Of a stretch of 64,000 nt of DNA, positions 25,834 to 39,576 are shown piece by piece. The stretch comes from Archegozetes longisetosus (Eukaryota > Arthropoda > Arachnida > Sarcoptiformes > Trhypochthoniidae). The stretch spans positions 1,908,001 to 1,972,000 of the forward strand of contig JAEMBT020000008.1 in assembly GCA_018873245.2 (NCBI GenBank). Reading direction: 5' to 3'. Both the position numbers and the translations under genes were made by a program. The notes beneath the pieces are model-generated. The model ran no database searches and was not told where the DNA came from. It worked only from the letters and a program-made list of their open reading frames with translations. Numbering within the stretch: the stretch's first letter is position 1; the number at the start of each line of letters is the position of its first letter.

Positions 25834-28507
25834 ATGGCCGCAACAAATCATAACAACATTGACCACAACCCAGACGAGGCCACTAAAGATTTATTAATTA
25901 ACGACATTAAGCGTCGAATGAGTACAGCTGAAGATATACTCGATGATTACAATCGGCAGCAAACAATTCTTCCGTGGGATCGATTCCAACAATGGATTTA
26001 TTGCATCGCTATCGTTACCTTTGATATAGAGTTGGGTCAATCGATTGAGGTCTGTTATTGGTCCCAATTAATATCATTTATTAATCTTATTTTGCTTTCA
26101 TTCTATAGCAATTATATCCTGCATCCATCAAACTCACTGAAAGAGAGGTTAGTTTTGATTCAGTTTTCATAACTAGTTCAATACTTTTAATTACTGTTTC
26201 GTAATCTAAATAGATTTCAAACATATGTTATTTAGCGTTTCCGGACTCCAACTCTGGTTGTATGTAAGTATACGATTGCTTTGTATTAATTCAAATTTTT
26301 AGTATCATTTTCAGGTAATTTTCATATAGTTTACTCATATTAATGTCAATTTGATTTGTTAATAGGGGTGACACTCAGTTCCACTTTCGAACCAGACTCT
26401 GTCCCATTAGAAGAAAAACTATCTCTATTTATAAAGAATATAATAAGAATTGTCTACAAGCACTGCAAGTAAGTCATAAAGTTGCCAGATCAACTCAATT
26501 TAAAAGTTAACTATTCCAGCTTCTTGAGTATTCAATTAAATTGATCTAAAATAACATCAAGTGATTCAGGTCAAACCTAATCTACTTTTGAACTTAAAAG
26601 TTAATTATTTAAAGTTCACTATCTACTCATACTTTAGCCTTAAAAAGTTTATATATGGATAAAAGTCGAAATATTTAATTAAAAATTTTAACGAATAAAT
26701 TCAAACTCATTTTGAATTGTCTTGAAGGTAGACGCAACTCATTTTTATGGTTACGTATATTTTCGACAAGTGAAGGACAGGAATGCTCGTCGTGGATATT
26801 TCCAAAAATCTCTTGTACTAATAACGAGATTACCATTTATTCGATTTTTCTCACATGTCGTACAAATAATTGCTCCACAATTCTTTGAATGCGGAGAAGC
26901 GAGTCTTGAGGCAGGTATGTATTCATCACAACCTTAGGTATCAGTCAATCAATAACATTAACGATTGTTTTGTTCAAAGCGTGTCACGACATCGACCAGT
27001 GGTCGGCACCGAATCCCGGTTCAACTTTGAATCTTCCACTAATGGGTATTGTTTTGCAGATAACTATTCCTAATAAGAACGACAAATTGAATCATTCGCC
27101 ACAATCAGAGAATCCAACTGTAAATATAACGTCTCTAACGAATAATTCAATATCTCCTTCATCATCATTTTCATCTTTAAATCCATTTCCAATTGTGATT
27201 CCATCTATTTATGAACTAAACATTTACAAATCATTCAGTTCTATCATATCTCATATTCAACTACTTTGGGAGTTAATACTCACTTGTGAGCCAATCACAG
27301 TAATGGCACCAACGCCTGATGTCTGTTCTGAAACAGTCCAGTCACTTGTCAGTCTTATTCTTCCGCTCAAATATGGATCTGACTTTAGACCATTTTTTAC
27401 GATACATGATTCAGAGTTTAAAGAATACACTACGAAAACACAATCGCCGTAAGTCTAAATATCACTCTATAAGTTGTTTAAATACTTTTATAGCTGAGTA
27501 CGAGTTTGGATGAACGCAATAGCTATTACAAATCACTTAAATTTTGTCATTTTCAAACACTTATGATAGAGAAATTACAAAATATATAGACATTTTTCAG
27601 TGCTTTCGAAAGAGTAGTGCATCTGATTCATAATTGATTCACTTTTTCTAATAGTCCACCAGTAATTCTTGGAGTCACAAATCCGTTTTTTGCTAAAACA
27701 TTACAGCATTGGCCGCATATTATAAGAATTGGTGATTACGCCTCTTGTAAGAGAAACTATTTAAATTTATAGCAATTTGCTACTGAATGGAGAGTTTAAA
27801 TGTGTTTGATTTTTCGTCTTATAGCGAACACTCAAAAAACCAAATTAAAAAAGTCAGGAATTCTGAAGACATTAGACTGGAAGACAGGAGTTTATACTAA
27901 GTACAAACCATTTCTTCAAAAAGATCGCGAAATATTGAAAAAACTCCTGAAAGGAGTGGAGAGTAAGAGACCGACTGAAGTCCAAAGCGCTCTTTTGAGA
28001 AGATTTTTGGTTGAGTTGACCCAAAGCTTTTTGATACCATTAGAGCGATATTTTGCGAGTTTAATGCCTCTACAGAAGAATGTTTCGCCTTTCAAGAGAA
28101 CACCGATTCTACAACACTTTAATCCGGAGGACTTCATAAAAACGTTAGAGACTTCAGGGCCACAGTTGACTTCTGGTATTAAAGGTGATTGGAACGGACT
28201 CTATCGAAGGTTCTTAAGGTGTCCGAACTTTGTTTGTTGGTTTGACTCCAGACTTAAAGAAGCGAATCAAAAGCTGAGAATACTTCATATTGAAGCCATT
28301 TCTGGTGCTAATCTAATCGATTGGATTCAAGACAAGGCAGAGGTAGAAGTCGTCGATTTAATACTTAGGCTTAAAGACAAGTTGAATACTGTTGAGAATG
28401 AAGGTTTGCCGCTTAATAATGAAACTATAGACAAATTGAGGTCTAATATGAACCAAATTATTAATACGTTGCCCGAAGACTTGAGAACAATACTTGATAA
28501 ATCATGA
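25834..28507 (+). CDS. DENND6: DENN domain protein DENND6 (Rab guanine-exchange factor)
   Basis: DENND6 proteins are exchange factors for Rab14 (and Rab35) in endosomal recycling. Eight exons: 25834-26049, 26109-26147, 26214-26263, 26366-26468, 26728-26914, 26980-27448, 27655-27746 and 27825-28507. They total 612 residues, close to the animal length of about 608. Signatures in order: [31 protein letters not shown] and GDTQFHFR. Then come [85 protein letters not shown] and the C-terminal [12 protein letters not shown]. The short exon 3/4 junction was placed because it gives the family's SNSGC-x-GDTQF. AATAAA follows near 28573. The segment in exon 4 after FHFR diverges from vertebrate proteins. 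Confidence 0.96.
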
Positions 28508-29968
28508 TTTTTTATCATTTAAATGTAAATTTACTGCTTAAATCAATTCAATCTTTATTTTTCTGTAAAAATGAATAAAATCAACTCAAGTTAAAATTTT
28601 GATTCTGTATCTTTATTTAGGAAAAAGAGTTAATTCTTGAATAAAGTAAAGAATGATTGGTAAGATTCTTATAAATTAAATGATACTGATATTGTATCAC
28701 TAGAGAGCATAGGATCAAAACGTCTTTATGGTCTTATGGAAAATTTGATTGAGAATAACAAACGAAGGAAACATTACTTAAAATGTTTTTAACCTTCAAA
28801 ATGTCATACAATAAGAATTTTTAGGTAGAAGTAACCGAACAAATTAATTTTTAATTCTCCTTATTCTGAGTGAAAATTTAAATCCTTATTCAAAGGATGA
28901 TTTGAGTTGAAGTCTTAGATTTGACTCAACTTACTATAATCATGATAATCGTTCGTTTGATTATCAATAGAGTTGAGTATAAGTTATTCAAACTATTTAC
29001 TGATTTATTTTGTTTATGAAACCTTTGAAATTTGGTCATCAAAACGAATGAGTTAATAATATAAATTTTTGTAGAATATGTTTAAAAGGTATGATAACAA
29101 ATCTGATGAGTTCGTTTTGTTCGAAACTATTGGTTATATTTATCACACTCACAAATAGTAATAAATTTGTGTGAGTGGCAACAAAGCCAAATTGATTGTG
29201 GAATTAATTCTAAAGCATTTACTTTTTGTATTTAAAAATGCTATAATTAGTCCGTTTCTAATAATTATATTGTCTTCAGTTTTTGTTGTGCTTTATTGTA
29301 TTTATTTCATAAATTGAAATAAGATTGATACTCTCATACATAGTTGTAATCATTAATAATTAGTCAATCAATACTTCATTTAATCAACATCAAAGTCTTT
29401 AATATTTAATGAATAAATCATGTATCTCGATCATCAGTTTGGTAGTTTTGTCATTATTACATCTACAAACAGTTATATTATTTGTACAAATAACCGTTAC
29501 GATAAAGTGCATCAAACTCTTTATTAACATTCAATTTGTTGGGCGTCACTTAAAAACTACTCCTTAATTAATGCTAAATTAGTTAGATGCTAAATATTAA
29601 TAATTAGATCAAAACACAATTTCACAATTAGTTGTCTAGACAATCGAATGTCTAAATAAATATAAGGCTTTGTTTCGCCAATACTTCTACATTTAGCTCT
29701 AATTGTTTCAAGTGTTGAAATTATTCCTAAACTTATCTTTCATTTAATTTGATTCAGATATAAGCATGTTAATAGATAAAAATATTGAAGTCAAACGTTT
29801 CATTGCTTTAAGAATCATTAGAACTTGACAAGTGTATTATATTATATAGCATGTGCTAAGCACGTGATAATGTTTAAAAGTAGAAGTCACTCAAAGGTAT
29901 CTCACTTTTAAAAACATTCTAATTCTCTATTGAGTTGTCACAAATCAGTCATCATTTTAACGACAATT
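28508..29968. other. Intergenic, nothing recognised
   Basis: About 1.5 kb of AT-rich DNA upstream of the glucose-6-phosphatase gene. No coding or repeat signal stands out. Confidence 0.4.
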
Positions 29969-31450
29969 ATGTCGACGAATATAATAGAAAGCATTCGTTT
30001 GAAAGAATTATCAATAATATATGGGATTCAAACAAAACTATCACCTTTTGAGCCATTATTCTTGTTGGGATCGCATTTCGGGGATCCACAAAACGGATAT
30101 CTCTATTATTTCTTAATATCGCTTATATTTCTCTCACATTCTTCTGCTTTCAAAATATTGTGGACTTCAGTTATATCCGAATGGATCAATTTAATACTGA
30201 AATGGGTATTCAACGATCAAAGACCATATTGGTGGTCATCACAAATGGCTCAAACTCTAGCTAAGGACAACAACACCATCATTGACAACAATTATTTCAA
30301 ATTGAAACAATTCAGTGTTACTTGTGAGTCGAAAAACTGTTTATCTTTCAATACGCTTTAATCACTGTAGATGCATATCAGCTGCTCCGAGCTCTAGCCT
30401 CTAGCTCTGGCTCCAAGTTCAAGCCTTTTCAAGCCTTTGAGTTGATGTGCATCTATGTTAATAGTTATAAAAAACTGATTGTTCACTAGAGATTAATTTT
30501 GAACAGAAATAATTTTTTCAAGCTTTTCATTTCCTTCAATACTTGGTTTGACCTTTAAGGAAAGATAGCAAAAGTTTCAAAATTCAAGCATTTATTAGAG
30601 TTTTCAAAGTTTGTTTCAGATCTATAAACAATTACCGGTTATTATAAAACTAATAAATATATGATTCTATATTGTATTAGGCGAAACGGGTCCTGGATTT
30701 CCGTCTGGACATGTTATGATTACAGCTTCGGTTTTGTTTTGTTTCATAAATGAATTAACAAAACATAATGCTATCAAAACAGGAAAACAGAAACTGTTTA
30801 TCAAATCGGCTTGTATTTTATTATTAATGATCGTATCGTTCGGTCGAATCTACATTTCAGCCCACTTTCCCGATCAATGCTTTTTTGGCCTAATAACTGG
30901 TATTATTGTGGCTCTTATTGTCGATAAATTGGTTGATGTCAATCAAATCAAAGTCAAACACCACATTGTTATGTCATTAGTTATCATTACGACTTCTTAT
31001 GTATATTACGAACTGATGAATTTATTGATGTCTGAAAGTGCCGATTGGTCTTTAAGATTGGCTCAAAAGTATTGTTTTGACATCAAGCATGTAAAGGCAG
31101 ACACGACTCCACTGTATGTAATTTGGCGCACTTCTGGAGCTATGATTGGGATCGGAATTGCATTTGATTCAATACTTGGCCTCATTCATAGAACCAATTA
31201 TTTATCATTCAATAGAAATAGGAAAAGCTTAGGACTGAATGTTAAACTAATTAACATTTTGTTGTCGACTATTATTATTGTTGCTTATATGCATTATTCA
31301 AAGCCTGATCCAACGCTCAGTAATCAGACTTATTACTTTTATTTAAAGTCATTCTTTCAGTTTATGATGATTCCAATTGTTGGTTTAGGTAGTGTTTTAT
31401 TAATTGATAACTCTATGAGGTTATTCTTTAGTAAAGCTCGTAGTCAATAG
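29969..31450 (+). CDS. G6PC: Glucose-6-phosphatase catalytic subunit
   Basis: An ER multi-pass enzyme that hydrolyses glucose-6-phosphate in the ER lumen, the last step of gluconeogenesis and glycogen breakdown. Exons are 29969-30323 and 30681-31450, 374 residues against about 357 in mammals. The start ATG at 29969 is preferred over earlier in-frame codons because it fits the family's N-terminus. PAP2-type phosphatase motifs are visible: K-x5-RP in KWVFNDQRPYWW, the PSGH box in CETGPGFPSGH, and R-x5-H in GRIYISAHFPDQ, where Gly replaces the usual Ser before Arg. About nine hydrophobic spans follow. The C-terminus (KARSQ) lacks the KKxx retrieval signal found in mammals. AATAAA lies near 31575. 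Confidence 0.93.
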
Positions 31451-32109
31451 ATGTTATCAAAGTGTTATTAAATTATATTCTGTTAAAGTAAATTTAACTT
31501 AAATATTGTTAAGCATATTGTAAGTATTTGTTCCAAGCTTGTAGTGTATTTTGTCTTAATGGTTGTTCCTACTCAATAAATAAATTATTTCTTTCGCGTT
31601 TGAGTTCAAGTTTCAAAAGTTTATTAATAGACCTGTTGATACAGTCATTAATCGGTTGGCGAATAGAAAATTATAAGTCAATAGTTGTTATGATTAGATT
31701 GAATTGATTTGTGTGTTTAATACAGTGATGAACAATAGGTATGATCAAATGCAAACACTCAGTCCAGTCTAAGTGATCAATTGCTAAGTCTATGTTCCGA
31801 AAAGTTTTCAAAGACAAGAAAAGTCAAAATTTTATCGTTTCAATACATTCACTAAATTCTTATTGAATAGAAAACAAATCATCGGTTATTTTTTTATTCG
31901 TAAAAGCAAATCAATCTTTTGTCTCAATTAAATGATATCTTTAAAATTAGTTTTAATTTAATTAAACATAATCGTATATTTACGTTATTTGATTAAATAT
32001 TCCTGACTGTAATAGAATATTATGACTTGGCATTTGTTGTATGCAATTAAGTGGCGACCCCTTAATTGACAAAATCTTAAGTGAACTATAAGTCCTTTAG
32101 TAGATTAAA
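31451..32109. other. Intergenic, nothing recognised
   Basis: AT-rich spacer that presumably carries the promoter of the isocitrate dehydrogenase gene. Nothing specific is seen. Confidence 0.4.
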
Positions 32110-33817
32110 ATGATGACAACTTTAATTCAGAGAATTTCTATTAATTCAAATCCAATCAAAACTTCACTGCAATCATATTTGCCATCAATTATATCACAAA
32201 GATTTCAGGTATTGATTAGTTTTTAATCGAAACAATTAATAATTATTTGAGGGCAATATAAATAAGAAATGTATTAAGAAATAAAATGAATTTGGCTTTT
32301 AATTTACAGTCAAATATCGCAAATAATAAGAACTTACTAAATGAAAATAAGCAGCAAAACTCACGTTCAATCCATAGTTCACCCGTTAATTCAACGCAGG
32401 CCAAATACGGCGGAAGGTATAGCATCACATTTAGATCAATTTTATTTTAAGCTTGTTATAGCACTTGTTTGTTAATATTTATTAATATCTGTCTGATTAT
32501 TTCAAATCAAACTTAGGTTTATGGTAACAGTCCTTCCTGGAGATGGCATCGGGCCTGAAATGATGGCTAACGTCAGCAAAGTCTTTAAGTATGGACTCTT
32601 TTAATACTTGAATTATTATCTTATGCGCATCTTTTTCATAAACTTAACTCAATAGTCTTTTCATTATAATAATTGTAAAAACATTTATTTTTAGTTTATT
32701 TTTATTTGATAATTGAATGATTGGTTGTAATTCCAGGGTTGGTGGTATTCCAGTCGACTTTGAAGAAGTAAATCTTGACTCGACTCACGAAGACTTTGAG
32801 AATGTGTTTGAAGCGATTACTTCAATCAAGCGAAATGGCGCCGCAATTAAGGGCAACATCGAAACCAGAGAACACTCCAAACACTTTCGATCGAGAAATG
32901 TTGAGCTAAGACTTCGATTGAACTTATTTGCGAACGTAATTCACTGTCAATCGCAGCCTGGAATCAAAACTAGACATAAAGACATTGATATCTATCTAAT
33001 AAGACAGAATACTGAAGGAGAATATTCTTGTTTAGAGCACGAAAGTGTTAGCGGGGTTGTCGAAAGTTTGAAAATAATAACACGAAAGAGAACTGAACAG
33101 ATTGCTAGATATGCTTTTGAGTTCGCAAAGAAAAATGGCAGGAAAAAGTTGACATGTGTTCACAAGGCCAACATCATGAAACTGTCCGATGGATTGTTTC
33201 TTAATATATGCACACAAATGGCTAAGGAATATCCGCAAATTGAATACAATAACATGATTATTGATAACTGTTCAATGCAGGTATTTATTCACTTTTTACT
33301 CATTTTTAGATCTCTTAATATAGTTTTTAAAATGATTGTTTGCCACCAATTTAAAGCTTGTCTCAAATCCGAACCAATTCGATGTGTTACTACTGCCCAA
33401 TCTTTACGGAAATATATTGACTAACATATTGTGTGGACTAGTCGGTGGACCTGGCATTACGTCAGGTCGTAATTATGGAGAGAATTGCGCAGTCTTTGAA
33501 ACGGTTAGCAATAGAAATGTGATATAATTGAGTTTAGCAGTCAATAAAATAAATATTGATGTAATTTTAAGGGCACTCGGAATACTGGTAAATCAGTGGC
33601 AGGAAGGAACGTCGCTAACCCGTTAGCCATGTTTAATGCGAGCGCTGATCTGTTGGAGTATTTAGGACTCGATAATTACGCCCAAATAATGCGTGACTCT
33701 ATTTATAATGCAATCAATGTGGCTAAAGTTCACACCCCCGATTTAGGTGGACAAAACACAACTACTGATGTTGTCAATTATATTGTTCAAGAAGTTAAAG
33801 CTCGAACGCAAATCTAG
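32110..33817 (+). CDS. IDH3G: NAD-dependent isocitrate dehydrogenase, gamma-type regulatory subunit, mitochondrial
   Basis: A subunit of the mitochondrial NAD-IDH complex of the citric acid cycle (isocitrate to 2-oxoglutarate). Six exons: 32110-32208, 32310-32416, 32517-32588, 32737-33280, 33357-33503 and 33572-33817, 404 residues. The first two exons encode a Ser/Arg/Asn-rich, acid-poor leader typical of mitochondrial import. The core has [66 protein letters not shown]-type LPNLYGN, and TRNTGKS near the end. KGNIET and TRNTGKS favour gamma over beta. The gamma subunit is regulatory rather than catalytic in animals. The tail [17 protein letters not shown] is as expected. Confidence 0.94.
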
Positions 33818-36800
33818 TGAGTCTCTCAGAGATCTAAAATATGATGCTTTACTATGAGAATTAATTTCTGCGATTCTGTGTCCCAAATGTTTCCAAGACG
33901 ATCAAAATTTCTAGTTTAAATTTTTTTCAACAGTTAAAGTGCTGATAAGCTTTTGATAATTAAAATATAGTTTCCTCTAGAGAACTTTCATTTTGAAGTT
34001 TAGCTGATATTTAAATTGTTTCATATTATTGAGCACAGATTTTAATTTACTACTTTTTGGGTACATTTGATTGCAGCAAATTAATAGTTTATTGAATTTT
34101 GAATTGTATATAAGCATAAAATTCTAGTCAAGCAAACTTTAGTCAAACAATAAAGTATTATTAGTATAACTATTAGAGCAATCGAATTTGAATCTCTGAA
34201 ACTCGAGTTTTCTTAGTATCTATTGAGATTTCAGACACCATTTTTTAAATTAGTTCGTTTAAATCAAATACTTAATTATTTGAATGTTTTATTCGCATGT
34301 TTAATTATTAAAGTTCTGATTCTGTTATAAATATTAAAATCTAAGCTCAATTTTTTGAACGATTGTCAGCTTATATACAATACATAACAGATAAATGGTA
34401 TCGAATTGCTATTCGATTTTCTTTGAGATTATATTCCATCATAAACTTAAACTTTTGATGTTAACAAAAATTATTGTTTGAAAAATTATGCTTATCTGTA
34501 AAATAGCACAATATTTAAACTTTAAAGCAGCATCACTTGATGTTGAAATAGTGCCTGATATTGTAGTTTATGTGCAAACTAATTAAAATGTTTTGAAAGT
34601 TGAAGAACTGGATCGTACCATAAAATGTCTTCCAAACATTTGGGAACTTTAAACACGTAAAATTATGTTCAAACGGTATAACTAGAAAAAAAATTTTAAG
34701 CTATTGTTTGGATTTTAGCTCTAAATAATAAACTAAATCTGAGACTTGTTATGAATAGCTGACAGTATTTTATGAATTGATTTTTTCTTCTATAATGTTG
34801 TAGTTTCACTCGATTTAATAAATTAAATTCAAAACTATAATTAGGTCTAGTCTTCAAGCGTTAACTTTACTTTTTTGTCCTCAATTTGTCCACCATACGA
34901 TTAAATAAATGTTTTATTCTTCATTTCAATGTCAGCTTGAATGAAACCAAGATTTTGCTGAAAATTCAATTGAAAATTGAACTTAAAGTTGATTTGTGAT
35001 GCTGTGTTTCATGTAATTAAAGTCAACAATTAACGACTTTCTTGATTGAGATAAGCGCGCCAATATTAGCTTAAAAGGTTAGAATTTTTGTTAGTTTTTC
35101 TTTAGCATAATTAAGCTTTGAGTTGGAGTCACATATTTTAATATTAAAAATGTTTTTGCGATCCATTTATGTCGAGTAAACGTATGACTAATTATGGAAT
35201 TAATCTACTTTTAACTTATTAACATTCACATTAATAACTTTTTGATCTAAGAAGAGTTTAACGCGATCTATAGTCAACTCATTTTAAGCGTTGGGCTTCA
35301 TAATAGAAAATCAAATGTTTTTAAATTAAGATTGAAGTGTTCAAAACAATTAACTATTGGTTAAAGAAAAAGTAAATTATTGCAAAATTACTAATTCTTA
35401 TCTGAATTGCATGTGGGATCAATCTGACATAGCATTGAATTAAAGAACTGCATCTAAAACAGTTTTACTTTAATTGTTAATTATCATATCAAAATTGACT
35501 GTTTTTAGCTAACGGCTAATTTTCTCGCAAAAGTTTCCTATAACTTATCAGATATAATGTCAATAAGATATCTAATAGATTGTTGCGTTCAATGAAAATC
35601 AATGTTCAATGTAATTATTGACTCGTTTTGTATTAATAAGATTAGTAGTAATAATTGATAATCTGCTGAAAATTTATGTCCAAACAGATCCTTGCCCTAA
35701 ATTAGTTGCCAACAAACTTTGCGGAAACTTTCCATATAATTATCTCCTTTCTCATTGTATTGTTTCACAACTTGTGCGCATTCGTCATCAAAATATCATT
35801 TATTTGAGTCATAATTCTGTTGAAAGTATAATTTAGATTAACCATAACTATTCAGTGATTTTCTGTGCATTGACTGCGATGTGTTTACTCACAAGTGTTT
35901 GAGCTTCAATGTTCAATGTTTACTGTTACAAAAAATTAGACTTTTGTTTTTCGAAAATCGATACAGCTTGCTCAATAATATATTAGTAAGACTTGTGCTT
36001 CAATCAATCATTTAAATATGTTTTTAATGCTACTAATCATCAAACTTAACTCACGTATAAATCAGATATAGATCAATGTATTTTCATTTAACAACTTAAA
36101 GCTTGGAATGAGACGCAGCATAAATTTGAATAATTCTAATGAAAACCTACTAAAACCAGACTATTTCATAAATGTTTCGGTTTCCTGGTTTTCTTTTCAA
36201 CAATCAGTTCGATGCAATTTTTAGCTGCTCTCAGTTCGTTGAAATAAGGAAATCGTTAATGACTTGAAACCACTCTCTATACTATTTCTGGTTTTGTGTT
36301 CGCACAAAACAAAAAGCAAATCCATTAAACCTATCCTTGGAAAATAAAAATTGTTTTTTTCAATTCTTTACGAAAGTAAGTTTGTGTAAAAACTAGAAAT
36401 CATACTGGTATAGAAATCTGCTTATAATTGATTAATAATTTCCTACTGATATGATATTGATTTGTTCACAAATTTGTCATTAGTTTGAAGCTTAAGAGCT
36501 TAATCAGATTTCCGGAATTCAAAATTTGATTGCTTTAATTAAGATAATGACTAAAGTGTGATGCCAATGAGGAGAAGGACAAATGGCAAGGTTTTAAGTG
36601 ATGAAATACTAAATAATTGATACTAGCTGTGTTTCAAATATTCGCCACCCTGTCATTTATATAATATCTTTGTATCAAACTAATAATTAATGCCGTCATT
36701 GATCGCAAAATTATGTGGATATTAGCTTTCAATTAGGCATTGCTTGTAACTTATCTATAAAGGGTTTAAGAAATTTTACTCTTAGTAGTGAAGGTTAAAT

Positions 36801-37675
36801 CTCTAGCTTTTTCTTTAATATCCAATTTCATTCATTTTGGTATTCAAATTATTGCTAATTTTAATTTTTCTATTCAAGTTCAATCGTTTCTTTATTTGAT
36901 AGCTATTTTAATACTGCTTAGATCTGTTTATCCGGCCACTTAAGTACTGGTTCAGGTTGCACGAATGGCCACAAAATGTTGAACAGATTAGGTCAGAGAC
37001 TTTATGCCCAATCAACAAGCCTAATGCTACATAACATACACATTTGACAAACTGAATCTTTTTTCAAACTATGATCAATTGACTCAATTAACTTTGACTA
37101 AAAAAATTGACTTCAGATCTTTGAACATTCGATTGAACAATTGAATTAACTAATGAAAATGAAATTCAGTGCTTCACTCAATGCTTTAAGGAAAATATTG
37201 ATAAGAGTTGCCAAATATGGATTTTGGTAGTTTTCAATTTGAAGTATTACTAGTACCTAAAAGCCAACTAAAAAGTTTTGTTTGACTACTCCATTAACCG
37301 TTGCCAGCAGTTGACTTACTTTCTCTAACTTGTAAATCCTTCAGTATGTGCTTTTATCAACTCTTAAAAACACTTCTTTATTCACACTCTAATCTCTAAA
37401 ACAACTAATTTTGAAGATATTTGAGTCGAATTTTTATATAAAAGTTTAAATGAAATATGGTCAAAAGAAATGATTAAAACAAGTTCAGATTAGAAACAAA
37501 TGTAAATTTTATTAAAATTGAATTTACAATTTGAAATTTCATCGATCCAGTAAAGAAATTAAGGAAAAAATTTCAAAGTAACTAAATTTCTTTAGAAATA
37601 TCAAATAGTTTCATTAATTTCATACAGGAATTCAGTGAATTACAGTTTAAGCGATCAAGTCTTGAGTACAAATTC
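33818..37675. other. Gene-poor region, nothing recognised
   Basis: About 3.9 kb of AT-rich DNA marking the boundary between the conserved genes and the secreted-peptide region. A frame at 35618-35836 shows no domain or signal peptide and I leave it out. Confidence 0.4.
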
Positions 37676-37954
37676 TTAACCATAATATCCACGACCGCCA
37701 TAACCATAACCGCCGATTCCACGGCCTCCGTAGCCTCCGAGTCCTCCATAACCTCCTCTGAGTCCACCATAACCGCCGAGTCCTCCATAACCGCCGAGTC
37801 CTCCATAACCGCCGAGTCCTCCATAACCACCTCTAAGTCCGCCACCATATCCTCCGATGCCTCTACCATATCCGATACCTCTGCCGTAGCCGTATTGGGC
37901 GCTCACGAATGCGACGAGGAGGCACAAGACCAATGCAACAGTGATTGCTTTCAT
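37676..37954 (-). CDS. Secreted Gly/Tyr-rich peptide 1
   Basis: A single-exon ORF of 92 residues starting at ATG 37954. Residues 1-19 form a clear signal peptide ending FVSA, with predicted cleavage before QYGYGRG. The mature part (about 73 residues) is almost only Gly, Tyr, Arg, Leu and Ile, built from repeats such as GGYGGL and YGRGIG, and ends YYG. A TATAAAATAG box lies about 80 bases upstream (38032-38041). Such proteins occur as arthropod cuticle, silk or cement proteins and as Gly-rich antimicrobial peptides (acanthoscurrin and ctenidin types); I cannot choose between these. It belongs to the eight-gene cluster. The peptide pairs with the one at 41290 in promoter and leader sequence. 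Confidence 0.88.
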   Translation of the reverse strand: MKAITVALVLCLLVAFVSAQYGYGRGIGYGRGIGGYGGGLRGGYGGLGGYGGLGGYGGLGGYGGLRGGYGGLGGYGGRGIGGYGYGGRGYYG

Positions 37955-38029
37955 TTTCGAGAGTTTAGATCTGTGTGAATGTACTATTCAGACAAGATTC
38001 AGTTAATGACTTCAGATCACAGATGGGCC

Positions 38030-38044
38030 CTATTTTATACTCTG
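38030..38044 (-). promoter_or_regulatory. TATA box of secreted peptide 1
   Basis: On the minus strand the sequence reads GTATAAAATAGGGCC, about 80 bases before the ATG. The same TATAAAATAGG core precedes the peptide gene at 41290. Confidence 0.7.
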
Positions 38045-39576
38045 AGTTGGAGGACATTCATTCCGTTTGAATCTTTGGGCTATCATTCGTTTATTTTTAT
38101 TTATTAGGAGTTTCACTAATTCAAGGATTTCTATTTTTGATAATCTGTTCCATAAATTATAGTTTTATTGTTTTTAAGCTTATGACGAAATATTTGAGAT
38201 AAAAAAGCTGTCAGCTAAGAAAGTCATGGAACGAATGCCTGTTTCTCGAAATGATACTTTTCAGCAAGACAACTGCTAACAGTACCACAAGCTTACTAGA
38301 ATTATTAAATTTCTCACTAATTAAGGCTATAAATCAAAATGTATGTCATACTAAGAGATTGTTTCCTTCAATTTGATGGATTTGCCAAATTTAGAATTCA
38401 GATGAAATTTCATGTGATTTCGGGGTTTTCACGAAAGCTTACGTTTCTTATAGTAATGATTATGCAGCTTATTGTGGTTAAAGCTTATTAACTCTAACTC
38501 ACGGACAAGTAGTTCGAAGCATGGATTTCTTTCAACTAATTAATTATTAATTTTATTCATATTTGGTTTGTTGTTATGTGACACACCTAATGATATTGAA
38601 ATAACTTCTGCACAGCAAAGTATGAGTCAGTTGTTTTATTTTTTTTAACAAATATTAAACCCTGATAGCAATTAATTTGATATTCATAAGTTTTATTTGT
38701 TTTACTTATTTCAAAATCATTAGTATGATAAGACCTCAAATATTCTCAATTTGCTCAAGTTTTTGGCTAAAAATCAAATCAATTGGGAAATTAATTGACA
38801 TTTTACTTGAAAAGATTGATGTGTCGAATGTTAATGATAATGATTTAAAAACAAAACAAAATCATAGCAATGTTTGGTCGAATCAAACTTTTCAGATGAC
38901 TTTCACTGAATAAAACTGACAAAACTGTCGGACTAAATGAGTAAAGGAAAACATTTTGTCAAATAGACTTTTTAATTAAAGTTCCTAATTTCAAGTTTTG
39001 TATCCTGTGCTCAGATCTTATGCAAGAATTCAAACTTCCGATCAATGATAGACTCTTTTATAACATTTTTTATATTAATATAGTCAAAGTAATATAGTCG
39101 AAGGTTTAATCAAATCACTGAACATTGAGAGACTTCAACTTGATTTAACTAGTATTAACATTTCGAAAAAGGTAAGGTCTTTGCGTACAATAGATCTCAT
39201 AAGAGTGTTACAATCGCTCTCTTAGTCAACGATTGATTTAAGATCATTTTTCCATCCCTTTAAAGATTTGATTATCGGTAACTAATCAATTTTTGATTAT
39301 ATGTAAAAGTAATTGTGTTACTAAATAAAGAATGAAAAATTGAAAGAATTTCTAGGTTGCTCTTATGTACGACTTGTTTTTAAAGTTTTTAAAGTTATTA
39401 AATAAAGTTCATCAAAGTTTTTGGCTTTAAGATTAATCTTTGTAAAAACTGAAATAATTTGATTTTTAGAAATTTTTACTGATTAACAGTTTAAGATCAA
39501 CTTTGATTTGTCACATTATTAGTGAGCGATCATAAGTAACACTATTATGAGACATATTCTACAATTCAATACTTAT

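Noticed and set aside
35618..35836. 72-residue plus-strand frame
   Set aside because: No signal peptide or domain, AT-rich, isolated.
37582..37869. Second minus-strand frame (Val/Met/Asp repeats) over peptide 1
   Set aside because: Frame-shifted shadow of the Gly repeat codons; no signal peptide.
37676..37920. Regular short repeats as a possible CRISPR array
   Set aside because: The repeats are codon-level Gly repeats inside a eukaryotic secreted-protein gene.
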